Source of the DNA: Clostridiales bacterium | GTDB lineage: Bacteria > Bacillota > Clostridia > Lachnospirales > Cellulosilyticaceae | Reading direction: 5' to 3' | DNA: 64,000 nucleotides | Assembly (NCBI GenBank): GCA_019418225.1 | Contig: DYCF01000024.1 | Coordinates: 3,762-67,761 of the forward strand | Shown: positions 24,966-33,615 of the stretch, in pieces | Numbering within the stretch: the stretch's first letter is position 1 | Layout of the letters: the number at the start of each line of letters is the position of its first letter | Translations under genes and position numbers: made by a program | The notes under the pieces: generated by a model | Seen by the model: the letters and a program-made list of their open reading frames with translations, nothing else | Databases searched by the model: none | What the model was told of the DNA's origin: nothing

Positions 24966-25687
24966 AAAATATTACCTCCGCCAGTTTTTTCAATAAATAA
25001 GTCTTCTAAGGTCTCTTGGTCCTTGATATTTTCCATATCTTCTACCGCTCTTATAGTCCCATCACAAATAATGGTCACACTATCACATAAAAGCTGCATC
25101 TCTGATAAAATATGGCTTGAAATTAAAATACTGCAACCTTTTTCATGAGCATACTGTTTCAAAAAATCTCGCAAAGCACGAATGCTGGCTGGGTCCAATC
25201 CATTTGTAGGTTCATCCAAAATAAGCAAGCTTGGCTCACTGAGTAACGCTACCGCAAGCCCAAGTCGCTGCTTCATTCCTAATGAATAATCCTTCACCTT
25301 CTGTTCTAATTTATTCTCAAGACCAGAAAGTTTAATAATTTCTTGTACCTTTTGTGCATCATTATTTCTATATAAAGCTGCAAATAATTTGATGTTCTCT
25401 TTACCTGTCATATATTCATATAAATGAGGTGTCTCTACTACCGCCCCTATATTTTTAATGGCACGCTCAAAGTCCTTTTGCACATTAATGCCGCAGATAT
25501 TCACTTCACCTTCATCTGGCTTCATAAGTCCTGTAATCATGCGAATTACAGTCGTCTTTCCTGCGCCATTAGGCCCTAAGAAACCCATAATTTCACCACG
25601 TCGTACATTAAAGGTTACATCATTTACAGCTGTATGCTTTTTAAAACGTTTTGTAAGTCCTCTAACCTCTAAAACAACATCTGTCAT
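24962..25687 (-). CDS. ABC transporter ATPase (BcrA/drug-resistance type)
   Basis: About 241 residues; the start at 25687 (MTDVVLEVRGLTKRF) has GGAGTGTG upstream and begins in alignment with the family. Motifs: Walker A GFLGPNGAGKTTVIR, signature YSLGMKQRLGLA, Walker B LLILDEPTNGLDP and SSHILSE. It is the nucleotide-binding partner of the permease at 23934 and is first in a two-gene operon with no dedicated regulator visible. Confidence 0.92.
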   Translation of the reverse strand: MTDVVLEVRGLTKRFKKHTAVNDVTFNVRRGEIMGFLGPNGAGKTTVIRMITGLMKPDEGEVNICGINVQKDFERAIKNIGAVVETPHLYEYMTGKENIKLFAALYRNNDAQKVQEIIKLSGLENKLEQKVKDYSLGMKQRLGLAVALLSEPSLLILDEPTNGLDPASIRALRDFLKQYAHEKGCSILISSHILSEMQLLCDSVTIICDGTIRAVEDMENIKDQETLEDLFIEKTGGGNIL

Positions 25688-25733
25688 TTTGTCACACTCC
25701 TTCACTTTAAAACTATTTATTAATATACAAAAG

Positions 25734-25771
25734 AAGTGCTGTGAAACTATTTAACTAGTTTCACAGCACTT
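25734..25771 (-). terminator. Terminator of the asrABC operon
   Basis: Perfect 16-bp arms AAGTGCTGTGAAACTA and TAGTTTCACAGCACTT with a 6-nt loop, between asrC and the divergent-upstream ABC genes. The arms contain TGTGA/TCACA by chance of symmetry but with spacing unlike a Crp site. Confidence 0.8.
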
Positions 25772-25848
25772 CCTTATACTTTCAAAGTCACTGATTAACT
25801 TTTCTTTTACCGCTACGTGTTTGAAATAGCGTTAGGCACGCTGCTTTC

Positions 25849-26814
25849 TTAATAGTGGAGTCCGCTCCAATATACATTTTCTTTAATTACAGCATCTTCA
25901 TCTAGCTCTACGCCTTCAAGTGCCCATTTTTTGAATTCCATAAATCCTGTACGGTCTACGATATATCCGATATGCTCTTTTCCACCTGGCGCATCTTTTG
26001 CGATATATTCTGTTACGTATTTATATGTGTTTGTAATGATTTTTACGATAGAATCTTCATCAGCCCATACAATCCAGTCTTCTGCAAGTCTAGGATTTTT
26101 CTTACCTGTACGTCCCATGATTGCAAGACGATAGTATTTTTTCTCACTTCTAGTCCATGCACCTGTTGGACATGCGTTAATACATACACCACATCCTACA
26201 CATTTTTCTGCATTTCTTTCTACACGGTAGTTTTTAGCAGATAAGCAGTCTACTGAGCGAGATTTACATCCTTTTACACAAGCTCCACAAGAAACGCATC
26301 TTGCAGGGTCATATTGAGGTTTTGTCATCCCAATGATTCCGAAGTCATGCATTCTTGCTTTAATACAGTCATTTTGACATCCTGTTAAAGCAATTTTAAA
26401 GTGAAGGTCATTTGGGAAAATAGCTTTTTCAATACGTTTTGCAAAGTTTGTTGTATTGTAGTTTGCAAATGGACAGACTTTGTTTCCGATACAAGCCGAT
26501 ACGTTACGTGTTCCAGCTGCTGTGTATCCTTTACCTGGTACTTCTTGATTGATATCGAGCTCAGCAATAATTGGTTGTAACAATTCATTTACTTTATCAA
26601 CATCTTCCATTTTAATTCCAAGAATTTCGAAACCTTGTCTTGTTGTGATATGCACTTGCCCATTACCGTATTTCTCAGCAATTTCTTGTACTTTTCCTAA
26701 GAGATCAGCTGTAATAAGTCCACCTGGTACTCTAACACGTGAAGCTGTGATACCTCTTACTTTTGTTACCCTGAAGGCATTCTTTTTAAGTTTCTTTGTA
26801 TTAATATCCATCAC
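25849..26814 (-). CDS. asrC: Anaerobic sulfite reductase subunit C (siroheme/4Fe-4S catalytic subunit)
   Basis: The 321-residue protein carries the siroheme-[4Fe-4S] ligands ACIGNKVCPF (C-x5-C) and TGCQNDC (C-x3-C), followed by a two-cluster ferredoxin insert, CVSCGACVKGCKS and CVGCGVCINACPTGAW. AsrC reduces sulfite to sulfide by six electrons in the cytosol. Length matches Salmonella and clostridial AsrC. It is the last gene of asrABC and lies 10 bp after asrB. Because siroheme sulfite reductases also reduce nitrite, a second role is possible here (see findings). Confidence 0.96.
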   Translation of the reverse strand: MMDINTKKLKKNAFRVTKVRGITASRVRVPGGLITADLLGKVQEIAEKYGNGQVHITTRQGFEILGIKMEDVDKVNELLQPIIAELDINQEVPGKGYTAAGTRNVSACIGNKVCPFANYNTTNFAKRIEKAIFPNDLHFKIALTGCQNDCIKARMHDFGIIGMTKPQYDPARCVSCGACVKGCKSRSVDCLSAKNYRVERNAEKCVGCGVCINACPTGAWTRSEKKYYRLAIMGRTGKKNPRLAEDWIVWADEDSIVKIITNTYKYVTEYIAKDAPGGKEHIGYIVDRTGFMEFKKWALEGVELDEDAVIKENVYWSGLHY

Positions 26815-26824
26815 TTACCACCTC

Positions 26825-27616
26825 TTAGTCTCTTAATAATTTTCCTTTTGTATAATTAAATACTGGACCATCTAAACAGATGTATGTGTCATCAATTTTA
26901 CAGTGACCACATTTACCGATTCCACAGCACATTTTACGTTCTTGTGAAATCCAAATATTTTCTTCTTTGATACCACGTTTTAAGAATTCTTGTACTGTGA
27001 ATTTCATCATAATTGGTGGGCCTACTACTACAACTTGTACATCACTTAAATCTTTAATCTCAAGGTCTGGGATATATTTTGTAACAAGTCCTGTTGGTCC
27101 CTCATAACCTTCTGGTGCATTATCAACAGATACAATCATGTTCATATTGTTTTCCCAAGCTTTAAGGTCATCTTTGAATAAAATATCTTCTGGGCTTTTG
27201 AAACCAGCAATTAAAGTAAATCCTTTTGCATCTTCTGGATGATTTCCAAAGTGCTGTACAATCCCTCTTACTGGAGAAAGACCTGTTCCACCTGCTACAA
27301 CTACAACTTCATGTCCTTTGTAGTTTTCAAGGTCAAAACCATTTCCGTAAGGTCCTCTTAAAAAGAGCTTGTCACCTACATATTTTTCAAAAATCTCATT
27401 TGTTACTTTCCCAACCTTACGAATTGTAAGGTCAACTGTATTTTCACCGATACCACTTACAGAGATTGGTGCTTCACCATATTTAGGAAGAGAAACCTCG
27501 AAGAATTGACCAGGTTTTACATCTCCTTCAAAATGCATACGGAAAGTATATTCAATTTCAGTGTGTTTAATAACCTCTTTAATTTCTGATAAGAAAGGAA
27601 TATATTCGTTTTTCAT
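26825..27616 (-). CDS. asrB: Anaerobic sulfite reductase subunit B (FAD/NAD(P)H, 2Fe-2S)
   Basis: A 263-residue ferredoxin-NADP reductase-like protein. Seen are the FAD-binding FLRGPYGNGFDLE, the nucleotide-binding VVVAGGTGLSPVRGIV and the C-terminal [2Fe-2S] ligands MCCGIGKCGHCKIDD with a later Cys in YICLDGP. It passes electrons from NADH to AsrA/AsrC. Its start touches the asrA stop (position 27616 shared), indicating coupled translation. Length is normal for the family. Confidence 0.95.
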   Translation of the reverse strand: MKNEYIPFLSEIKEVIKHTEIEYTFRMHFEGDVKPGQFFEVSLPKYGEAPISVSGIGENTVDLTIRKVGKVTNEIFEKYVGDKLFLRGPYGNGFDLENYKGHEVVVVAGGTGLSPVRGIVQHFGNHPEDAKGFTLIAGFKSPEDILFKDDLKAWENNMNMIVSVDNAPEGYEGPTGLVTKYIPDLEIKDLSDVQVVVVGPPIMMKFTVQEFLKRGIKEENIWISQERKMCCGIGKCGHCKIDDTYICLDGPVFNYTKGKLLRD

Positions 27617-28626
27617 TATTTGTTTACCTCCTCCATAGCATCCGCTAATTTATTAATACAGTTTGAGAATGAAATGTATTCAGGACAAATATCATCACAG
27701 CGTCCACATCCTACACACATGTGGTAACCAAAACGTTTTTTGTAGTCATGTACTTTGTGCATCACTTTGAAACGCATACGTTGCCCTTTGTCCCCTCTAA
27801 AGCTATGACCACCTGCCATATCTGTGTAACCATTTACTTGGCAAGAAGCCCATACACGGCGACGTTCACCTGTTTTTTTGCGGTCAGAACCTTCATAGAA
27901 TACGTCTTGCATTGTGAAGCATGTACATGTTGGACAGACGAAGTTGCATCTCCCACAAGCGATACAACGTTCATTGTATTCATTCCACATTGTACTATCC
28001 ATTACGTCTAATGAAAGGTTTTCTGGAATATTGACATGTGTTTTATTTTCTTTTACGAATTCTGGTTCTACTTTTGTTTCAGTTGCTTCTTCAAGACGCA
28101 TCATAAGTTCAGGCATTTCCCCTGCAAGATAAACCATATCGCCATCTACTTTAATATAGGCATCGTAGTTAGATGCTGTATTTGTACCCATATCTACACA
28201 GAAACAGCTCTCGAAACTTTTTGTGCAGCCCATTAAAATGAACTTAGTTTTTTCACGAATTCTTTTATAGTAGAAATCTTCAAATCCATTATTAAGATAA
28301 ATATCATCCATACGCTTTACAGCATGAAGATCACAGCTGCGAAGGAAAATAATTGCGCCTTTTTTAGGACCATCTGCTTCTTTTACTTCGTCTTCTGTAA
28401 AATAGAAGAGTGTATCTGAGATTGGTGTTAAAATTTCTTTATATGAAAATTCTGATTTTGCCTCAAATTCAATTTCCTCTACACTTGTAATTTCACCATA
28501 ACGTACGCGGTCAGTATCTGAATATGTTCCTTGACCTTTAAATACTTTAGGTGCATAAATACTATAAGTTTGTGATAACTCACTTAAAGCTTTATTAAAA
28601 TTGTTCACATCTATTTTATAGCCCAT
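27616..28626 (-). CDS. asrA: Anaerobic sulfite reductase subunit A (4Fe-4S electron transfer)
   Basis: This 336-residue protein has the AsrA pattern: an N-terminal region with FLRSCDLHAVKRMD and LMGCTKSFESCFCVDMG, then two [4Fe-4S] sites, CIACGRCNFVCPTC near residue 225 and CVGCGRCDDICPEY near residue 305. It mediates electron flow within the AsrABC complex. First gene of the operon; a Crp-type site sits at -41.5 from its predicted start. Confidence 0.95.
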   Translation of the reverse strand: MGYKIDVNNFNKALSELSQTYSIYAPKVFKGQGTYSDTDRVRYGEITSVEEIEFEAKSEFSYKEILTPISDTLFYFTEDEVKEADGPKKGAIIFLRSCDLHAVKRMDDIYLNNGFEDFYYKRIREKTKFILMGCTKSFESCFCVDMGTNTASNYDAYIKVDGDMVYLAGEMPELMMRLEEATETKVEPEFVKENKTHVNIPENLSLDVMDSTMWNEYNERCIACGRCNFVCPTCTCFTMQDVFYEGSDRKKTGERRRVWASCQVNGYTDMAGGHSFRGDKGQRMRFKVMHKVHDYKKRFGYHMCVGCGRCDDICPEYISFSNCINKLADAMEEVNK

Positions 28627-28699
28627 TGTTTACACTCCGTTCGTTAGTTAATTAATTAACACTTTTTTCATCAAATCAATACGTGTTGCTTTTGAACTT

Positions 28700-28742
28700 A
28701 GTATATTATGTAGGCTACATTCCTTCCGTGATAAAACTCACG
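28700..28742 (-). promoter_or_regulatory. asrABC promoter with class II Crp/Fnr-type site
   Basis: CGTGA-TAAAAC-TCACG is a perfect palindrome at 28727-28742. On the minus strand a TATACT -10 box spans 28705-28700, predicting a start at 28693 (A). The palindrome centre (28734.5) then lies at -41.5, the standard class II activator position. Confidence 0.7.
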
Positions 28743-28893
28743 CTACCTATTTTTTCATATTTTTTTATATTACTCACATACTAATGCTATATTAAAAAAA
28801 GCTGTTAGTATTTCGTTCAAAATTTAATCATTATATGTTCATGCACTTATTTTATGCTAAATACTTAACAATTCCATTTTTAGGAGGTTATAT

Positions 28894-29586
28894 ATGGACA
28901 ATAGCTTAATGCCCATTCTAAGTGAAATTCCACTTTTTAAAAATGTCGCACCTCAAACATTAACAGCCCTTGCCGAAAAAGGACTGATTGATCAGTTTCC
29001 TGCTGGGCATCATGTTTTTTATGATAAAGATAAAGTTCACTGTTTTTACATTTTACTTTCCGGTACAGCTAGCCTCTATAAAACAAATAGTAATGGCCAA
29101 AATAAAATTATTTTTATTGAAGACAATGGTACCCTTTTAAATGAAGTTATTTTTGAAGACCTACCTGCTTCTATTAATTGTCAGACACTTTCCCCATGTA
29201 AAATGTTAATCTTCTATAAGAACGACTTCATTGAACTGATGAAAAAGGATTTCATACTCACTCAAAATGTTATGAATGCTTTAACAAAGCGCGTTAGACG
29301 CCTCTACCGTCAGCTCAAGAATGCTACTTCTATCATTAAAATAGAGAAAAAAATAGCTGCTAAATTATGGAAGCTCGGCAAGGATTACGGTGTGCCTTGT
29401 GAAAAAGGAATTAAAATTAATTTTTCAATTACTGTCACTTCACTGGCAGACCTTTTAGGTTCTTATAGAGAAACTGTTTCTAGAGCCCTTAAGTTACTCA
29501 TCCAAAAAGAACTTATTATCTATGAAAATAAACAAATTATCATCCCTAATCCAGATGCACTCTCTAAATTCTTCAAAACTCTGTGA
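28894..29586 (+). CDS. Crp/Fnr-family transcriptional regulator
   Basis: The 230-residue protein has an N-terminal cyclic-nucleotide-binding-fold domain (GHHVFYDKDKVHCFYILLSGTASLY) and a C-terminal winged helix (SITVTSLADLLGSYRETVSRALKLL). The recognition helix YRETVSR matches CRP (SRETVGR), whose Arg-Glu-Arg contacts read TGTGA. It has four scattered cysteines but no Fnr-like N-terminal cluster, so an Fe-S sensor is not evident; a nitrate, nitrite/NO or redox signal is equally possible. It lies between asrABC and the nar-like operon and matching sites occur before both. AGGAGG precedes the ATG. Confidence 0.93.
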   Translation: MDNSLMPILSEIPLFKNVAPQTLTALAEKGLIDQFPAGHHVFYDKDKVHCFYILLSGTASLYKTNSNGQNKIIFIEDNGTLLNEVIFEDLPASINCQTLSPCKMLIFYKNDFIELMKKDFILTQNVMNALTKRVRRLYRQLKNATSIIKIEKKIAAKLWKLGKDYGVPCEKGIKINFSITVTSLADLLGSYRETVSRALKLLIQKELIIYENKQIIIPNPDALSKFFKTL

Positions 29587-29602
29587 TATTCATCACAGAG
29601 TT
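29577..29602 (+). promoter_or_regulatory. Upstream copy of the 26-bp Crp-type palindrome
   Basis: Arms AACTCTGTGAT and ATCACAGAGTT (perfect, 4-bp centre) contain TGTGA-N6-TCACA. The sequence is identical to that at 29774 and overlaps the stop codon of the regulator gene. Confidence 0.7.
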
Positions 29603-29662
29603 CAGGCTGTAGACAATTAACTTTTCCATAGTATTTTACTAGTCTAGAAATAGAAAACAGAG

Positions 29663-29694
29663 GTAAAAATGGACCTAAACTGCTCTTTTTACCC
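29663..29694 (+). terminator. Possible terminator of the regulator gene
   Basis: GGTAAAAA and TTTTTACC form an 8-bp stem with a 14-nt loop, followed by CCTATTTT. The A-U-rich stem is weak, so confidence is limited. Confidence 0.4.
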
Positions 29695-29773
29695 CTATTT
29701 TAATAGATTTTCTTGAATAATCCTCACTTAATTTGTGAGTTTATTTTGGGAAAATTCATTTGTCAACAATCTG

Positions 29774-29821
29774 AACTCTGTGATATTCATCACAGAGTTT
29801 TTTTTTGTTAAAGTTTATACT
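29774..29821 (+). promoter_or_regulatory. nar-like operon promoter with class II Crp-type site
   Basis: The 26-bp palindrome at 29774-29799 (TGTGA-N6-TCACA core) is centred at 29786.5. A TATACT -10 box at 29816-29821 predicts a start at 29828 (A), which puts the centre at exactly -41.5. A run of nine T follows the palindrome, so it could also act as an intrinsic terminator for read-through from the regulator gene. Confidence 0.7.
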
Positions 29822-29863
29822 ATCTATATCGTTAATTAATTGTCAAAGAGAGGGTTTTTAAAT

Positions 29864-31945
29864 ATGAAAAAAGTTCAATCTACCTGTAATTTCTGTGCAC
29901 TCGCATGTAACATTGACTTCTATGTAGAAAACGAACAAATTTTAAAAGTGGTACCTACACCACATTACCCTGTTAATAAAGGGTTCTCATGTATCAAAGG
30001 GCTTTCCCTTGATAAACAACAAACTATGTATAAAGAAAACTCACGTCCACGTATCCGTGTAAATGGACAAATGCAAGAAACATCTTGGGAGGAAGCTTAT
30101 AAACTTGTCGCTGACAAACTTCTTGCAATCAAAGAAGAACATGGCGGTGATGCTATCGCTGGAATCAGTACAGGACAAATTCCTTTAGAAGAAATGGCAC
30201 TCTTTAGCCACGTCCTTCGTAATTTCCTTCGCGGACATGTAGATGGAAATACAAGGCTTTGTATGGCAACTTCAGTCGTTGCACACAAACAAAGCTTTGG
30301 TTTTGATGCACCACCTTATACATTAAATGACTTTGAATTATCAGATACAATCTTCTTAATTGGTGCTAACCCAGTTGTAACACACCCAATTATCTGGGAT
30401 CGTATCCGTAAAAATAAAAACAAAAAAGTAATCGTTATTGACCCACGTCGCTCTGAAACAGCACAAAATGCTGACTACCACTACGGCGTAAATGGTAAAA
30501 CAGATATCTACTTATTCTACGGTCTTGCCAATATCTTAATTGAAAAAGACTACTTAGATCATGATTACATTGCAAACCACACAGAAAACTTCGATGGTTT
30601 CAAAGAATTAGTGGCGCAATATACACCAGAAATCGTAGCAGAAAAAACTGGTCTTAAAACAAGCGACCTTTATGAAATGGCAGAACTCATCCACACTGGT
30701 AAGCGTGTCTCTTTATGGTGGACAATGGGAATCAACCAAGGCTACGAAGCTGTAAGAACTGCTCAATCAATCATCAACATTGCACTTATGACAGGTAATA
30801 TGGGTAAACCAGGTACTGGCGCTAACTCAATTACAGGTCAATGTAATGCTATGGGTTCTCGTGCATTTAGTAATACAGCAGGTCTCTACGGCGGCGGTGA
30901 CTACGACAATGAAGCTAGAAGAGCAGCAGTTTGTGAAGCTTTAGAAATTACAGATGAACAGCTTATTAACAAACCAACTCTTCCTTACAATGTGATTATT
31001 GAAAAAATAAATGCGGGTGAAATCAAAGCGCTTTGGGTACTTTGTACAAACCCACGTCACTCATGGGTAAACAATAGTACTTTTGAAGAAGCGATTAAAA
31101 AATTAGACCTCTTCATCGTTCAAGATATCTTCGGTGATACACACACATCAGAAAACTGTGATGTATTCTTCCCAGTTGTATCAGGTCTTAAAAAAGAAGG
31201 TACTTACATTAATACAGAAAGACGTCTTTCTCCAATGCGCCCAGTCCTTACAAAAGGTGAAAATGAAAGAACTGACTTTGAAGTCTTCTTAGGCGTAGGT
31301 AAAGCGCTTGGCATGGGCTCACTTCTTGACAAATGGCAATCACCAAAATCTGTTTTTGAAATGATGAAAAAATGTTCAAAAGGAATGCCTTGTGATATTA
31401 CAGGGGTTGACTATGATGCTCTCACAGATTCAAAAGGTATTCAGTGGCCATTTAGAGAAGGTGATGTATTAGTAGAAGATGAACGCCGTCTCTTTGAAGA
31501 TGGGAATTATTATACACCATCTAAAAAAGCGAAATTCATGTTTGAAGAAATTAGAGAAAATCCATTACCAACAACAGCTGATTTCCCTTATATCTTAAAC
31601 ACAGGTCGCGACACAGTAGGTCAATGGCATACACAAGTGCGTACAAGAGAAATCGGTATCGTAAATGATGCTTATGGTGATGAGGCTTATATGTACATTC
31701 ATCCAAAACTTGCAGCTGAAAAAGGTATTGCTGAAAATGAACTCTTTGAAGTAGCTTCTATTAATGGACGTACTTCAAGATTCCTTGCAAAAATCACTGA
31801 AAACGTTACAGAAAATCAACTTTATGGTTCAATGCATCACATCGAGACTAACAACTTAACACCATCTCTTTATGATCCATACTCAAAAGAACCTTCATAT
31901 AAAACAACACCTGTTAACATTTATAAAATTGTAGGAGAACGTTAA
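29864..31945 (+). CDS. narA: Molybdopterin oxidoreductase, nitrate reductase catalytic subunit (clostridial NarA/Nap-Nas type)
   Basis: About 693 residues, started at the ATG 29864 after GAGAGGG. The N-terminal [4Fe-4S] ligands are TCNFCALAC and, 32 residues on, GFSCIKG. The segment NTRLCMATSVV...SFGFDAPPYTLNDFE followed by HPIIWDRI closely follows the Mo-ligand cysteine region of NapA/NasA-type nitrate reductases. No twin-arginine or Sec signal is present, so it is cytosolic. With the next two genes it matches the layout of the Clostridium perfringens fermentative nitrate reductase (narABC). Other DMSO-reductase-family substrates (formate, thiosulfate) are less likely given the Cys ligand context. 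Confidence 0.82.
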   Translation: MKKVQSTCNFCALACNIDFYVENEQILKVVPTPHYPVNKGFSCIKGLSLDKQQTMYKENSRPRIRVNGQMQETSWEEAYKLVADKLLAIKEEHGGDAIAGISTGQIPLEEMALFSHVLRNFLRGHVDGNTRLCMATSVVAHKQSFGFDAPPYTLNDFELSDTIFLIGANPVVTHPIIWDRIRKNKNKKVIVIDPRRSETAQNADYHYGVNGKTDIYLFYGLANILIEKDYLDHDYIANHTENFDGFKELVAQYTPEIVAEKTGLKTSDLYEMAELIHTGKRVSLWWTMGINQGYEAVRTAQSIINIALMTGNMGKPGTGANSITGQCNAMGSRAFSNTAGLYGGGDYDNEARRAAVCEALEITDEQLINKPTLPYNVIIEKINAGEIKALWVLCTNPRHSWVNNSTFEEAIKKLDLFIVQDIFGDTHTSENCDVFFPVVSGLKKEGTYINTERRLSPMRPVLTKGENERTDFEVFLGVGKALGMGSLLDKWQSPKSVFEMMKKCSKGMPCDITGVDYDALTDSKGIQWPFREGDVLVEDERRLFEDGNYYTPSKKAKFMFEEIRENPLPTTADFPYILNTGRDTVGQWHTQVRTREIGIVNDAYGDEAYMYIHPKLAAEKGIAENELFEVASINGRTSRFLAKITENVTENQLYGSMHHIETNNLTPSLYDPYSKEPSYKTTPVNIYKIVGER

Positions 31946-31947
31946 TT

Positions 31948-32352
31948 ATGAAAAGAATTAAAATCGACCGCAAAAAATGTATTGGTTGCCTTACATGCGT
32001 TACAGCATGTATGGTAAGCCATGATGAAATAGATCCAAGAAACCGTATCGTTATCGATAGTGAAAACAAACATGCACCTATCTTCTGCCGTCACTGTGAT
32101 GAGCCAGAATGTGTCTATACTTGTATGACAGGTGCTATGCATAAAAACCCTGAAACAGGCAACGTAGATTACAATAAAGATCACTGTGCAAGCTGCTACA
32201 TGTGTATTATGGCCTGTCCATATGGGGTACTTAAAAGTGATGCCCTTACTCACAAACAAATTATGAAATGTGATATGTGTTCTCACCGCGAGGAAGGACC
32301 TATGTGCGTAGAAAAATGTCCAATGGGTGCTATCACATTAGGGGAGGTTTAA
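31948..32352 (+). CDS. narB: Four-cluster ferredoxin-type electron-transfer subunit (NarB-like)
   Basis: The 134-residue protein has the HycB/DmsB arrangement of about sixteen cysteines for four [4Fe-4S] clusters: CIGCLTCVTAC at the N-terminus, CRHCDEPECVYTC, CASCYMCIMACPYG and KCDMCSHREEGPMCVEKCP. It should pass electrons from the FAD subunit to the molybdenum subunit. It starts 2 bp after the catalytic gene, with AGGAG upstream, so the subunits are made together. No membrane anchor gene is present, consistent with a soluble enzyme. Confidence 0.88.
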   Translation: MKRIKIDRKKCIGCLTCVTACMVSHDEIDPRNRIVIDSENKHAPIFCRHCDEPECVYTCMTGAMHKNPETGNVDYNKDHCASCYMCIMACPYGVLKSDALTHKQIMKCDMCSHREEGPMCVEKCPMGAITLGEV

Positions 32353-32356
32353 GACT

Positions 32357-33586
32357 ATGAAATATGTTGTATTAGGTGCTTCTGCTGCTGGGATTAGCGG
32401 CGTTAAGAGACTTCGTGAATTAGATAAAACAGCTGAAATTACTTTAATTTCAAAGGATGAAAAAGTTTACTCTAGATGTATTATGCATCATCTGATGGAA
32501 AATATCCGCAGCGTAGAACAACTTTCATTCGTAGAACCAAACTTTATGGAAAAATACAATATTAACTGGATGTCTGGCACACTTGCCACTAAAGTAGATC
32601 CTGCTACTAAAGAAGTTCATACTTCAAATGGCGACATTGTCCCATTTGATAAACTCCTTATTGCAACAGGTTCACATGTATTCTTCCCACCTATTCCAGG
32701 ACTTAAAGAAGCTACAAATGCTATCGGTTTCCATGACCTTGATGAATGTGAAGCTATCTTAGAAAGACTTCCTAACATTCAAAACATCGTTGTCATGGGT
32801 GCTGGTCTTGTAGGGATTGATGCTGTAAGTGGCCTTCTTCACAAGGGTAAAAATATTACTTTAGTTGAAATGAGAGACCGTATGCTTTCTATTCAATTAG
32901 ACCACATTGCTGCAAAAACTTATGAAGATGCCTTTGCTAAAGAAGGCGTAACACAGCTTTATAGCACAGGTGTACAAACACTTATTATGAATGACAACAA
33001 TGAAATTACAGAAATCGCCTTAAACACTGGTGAGACAATTCCTTGTGATTTACTTGTTGTCGCTTCTGGGGTACGCTCTAATGTAGAATTCTTACAAGAT
33101 AGCGGCATTGAACTTGACCGTTTTGGTCTTGTCATTGATCCACTTGGACAAACATCTCACCCAGATATTTACGGGGCTGGAGACGTTACGGGGCGTAATC
33201 CTATTTGGCCAGTAGCTGTTAAAGAAGGCATTATTGCTGCAAGTAATATGTGCGGCGTGTCTAAAGAAATGACAGACTTCTTTGCAAGTAAGTCTACAAT
33301 GAACTTCTTAAACATTCCTACTATGTCACTAGGTCTCGCGCAACCTGAAGATCCTGAAAACTATGTAATTGAAATCGAACGAGATGCTCAAGGTAACTAC
33401 AAAAAAATCGTTCATAAAGACGGTAAAATCTGTGGTGCCATCTTACAAGGAGATTTATCTTACTCTGGGATTTTAACACAACTTATTCGTAACAATATCG
33501 ATGTTTCAAAAGTTAAAAAACCACTTTTTAAAATTGACTACTCAGATTTCTTCAATATCACAGAGAACTTTGAGTTCACATACTAG
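32357..33586 (+). CDS. narC: FAD-dependent NAD(P)H oxidoreductase (NarC-like)
   Basis: A 409-residue pyridine nucleotide-disulfide oxidoreductase-fold protein: N-terminal FAD site YVVLGASAAGISGVKRL, second nucleotide site NIVVMGAGLVGIDAVSGLL, and the FAD-closing DIYGAGDVTG. A Cys in KVYSRCIMHHL corresponds in place to the redox or flavin-proximal Cys of NADH-oxidase/NirB-like enzymes. It would supply electrons from NADH to the ferredoxin subunit. GGGGAGG precedes the ATG. Confidence 0.83.
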   Translation: MKYVVLGASAAGISGVKRLRELDKTAEITLISKDEKVYSRCIMHHLMENIRSVEQLSFVEPNFMEKYNINWMSGTLATKVDPATKEVHTSNGDIVPFDKLLIATGSHVFFPPIPGLKEATNAIGFHDLDECEAILERLPNIQNIVVMGAGLVGIDAVSGLLHKGKNITLVEMRDRMLSIQLDHIAAKTYEDAFAKEGVTQLYSTGVQTLIMNDNNEITEIALNTGETIPCDLLVVASGVRSNVEFLQDSGIELDRFGLVIDPLGQTSHPDIYGAGDVTGRNPIWPVAVKEGIIAASNMCGVSKEMTDFFASKSTMNFLNIPTMSLGLAQPEDPENYVIEIERDAQGNYKKIVHKDGKICGAILQGDLSYSGILTQLIRNNIDVSKVKKPLFKIDYSDFFNITENFEFTY

Positions 33587-33615
33587 TACGACTAACTTAA
33601 TATAGGAGCTTAACA

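Noticed and set aside
25734..25771. TGTGA and TCACA halves in the hairpin after asrC, considered as a fourth Crp site
   Set aside because: The halves are separated by far more than 6 bp and form the stem of a terminator.
29840..29863. Upstream TTG start for the nitrate-reductase-like gene
   Set aside because: The ATG at 29864 has the GAGAGGG site at correct spacing and aligns with the Fe-S N-terminus.
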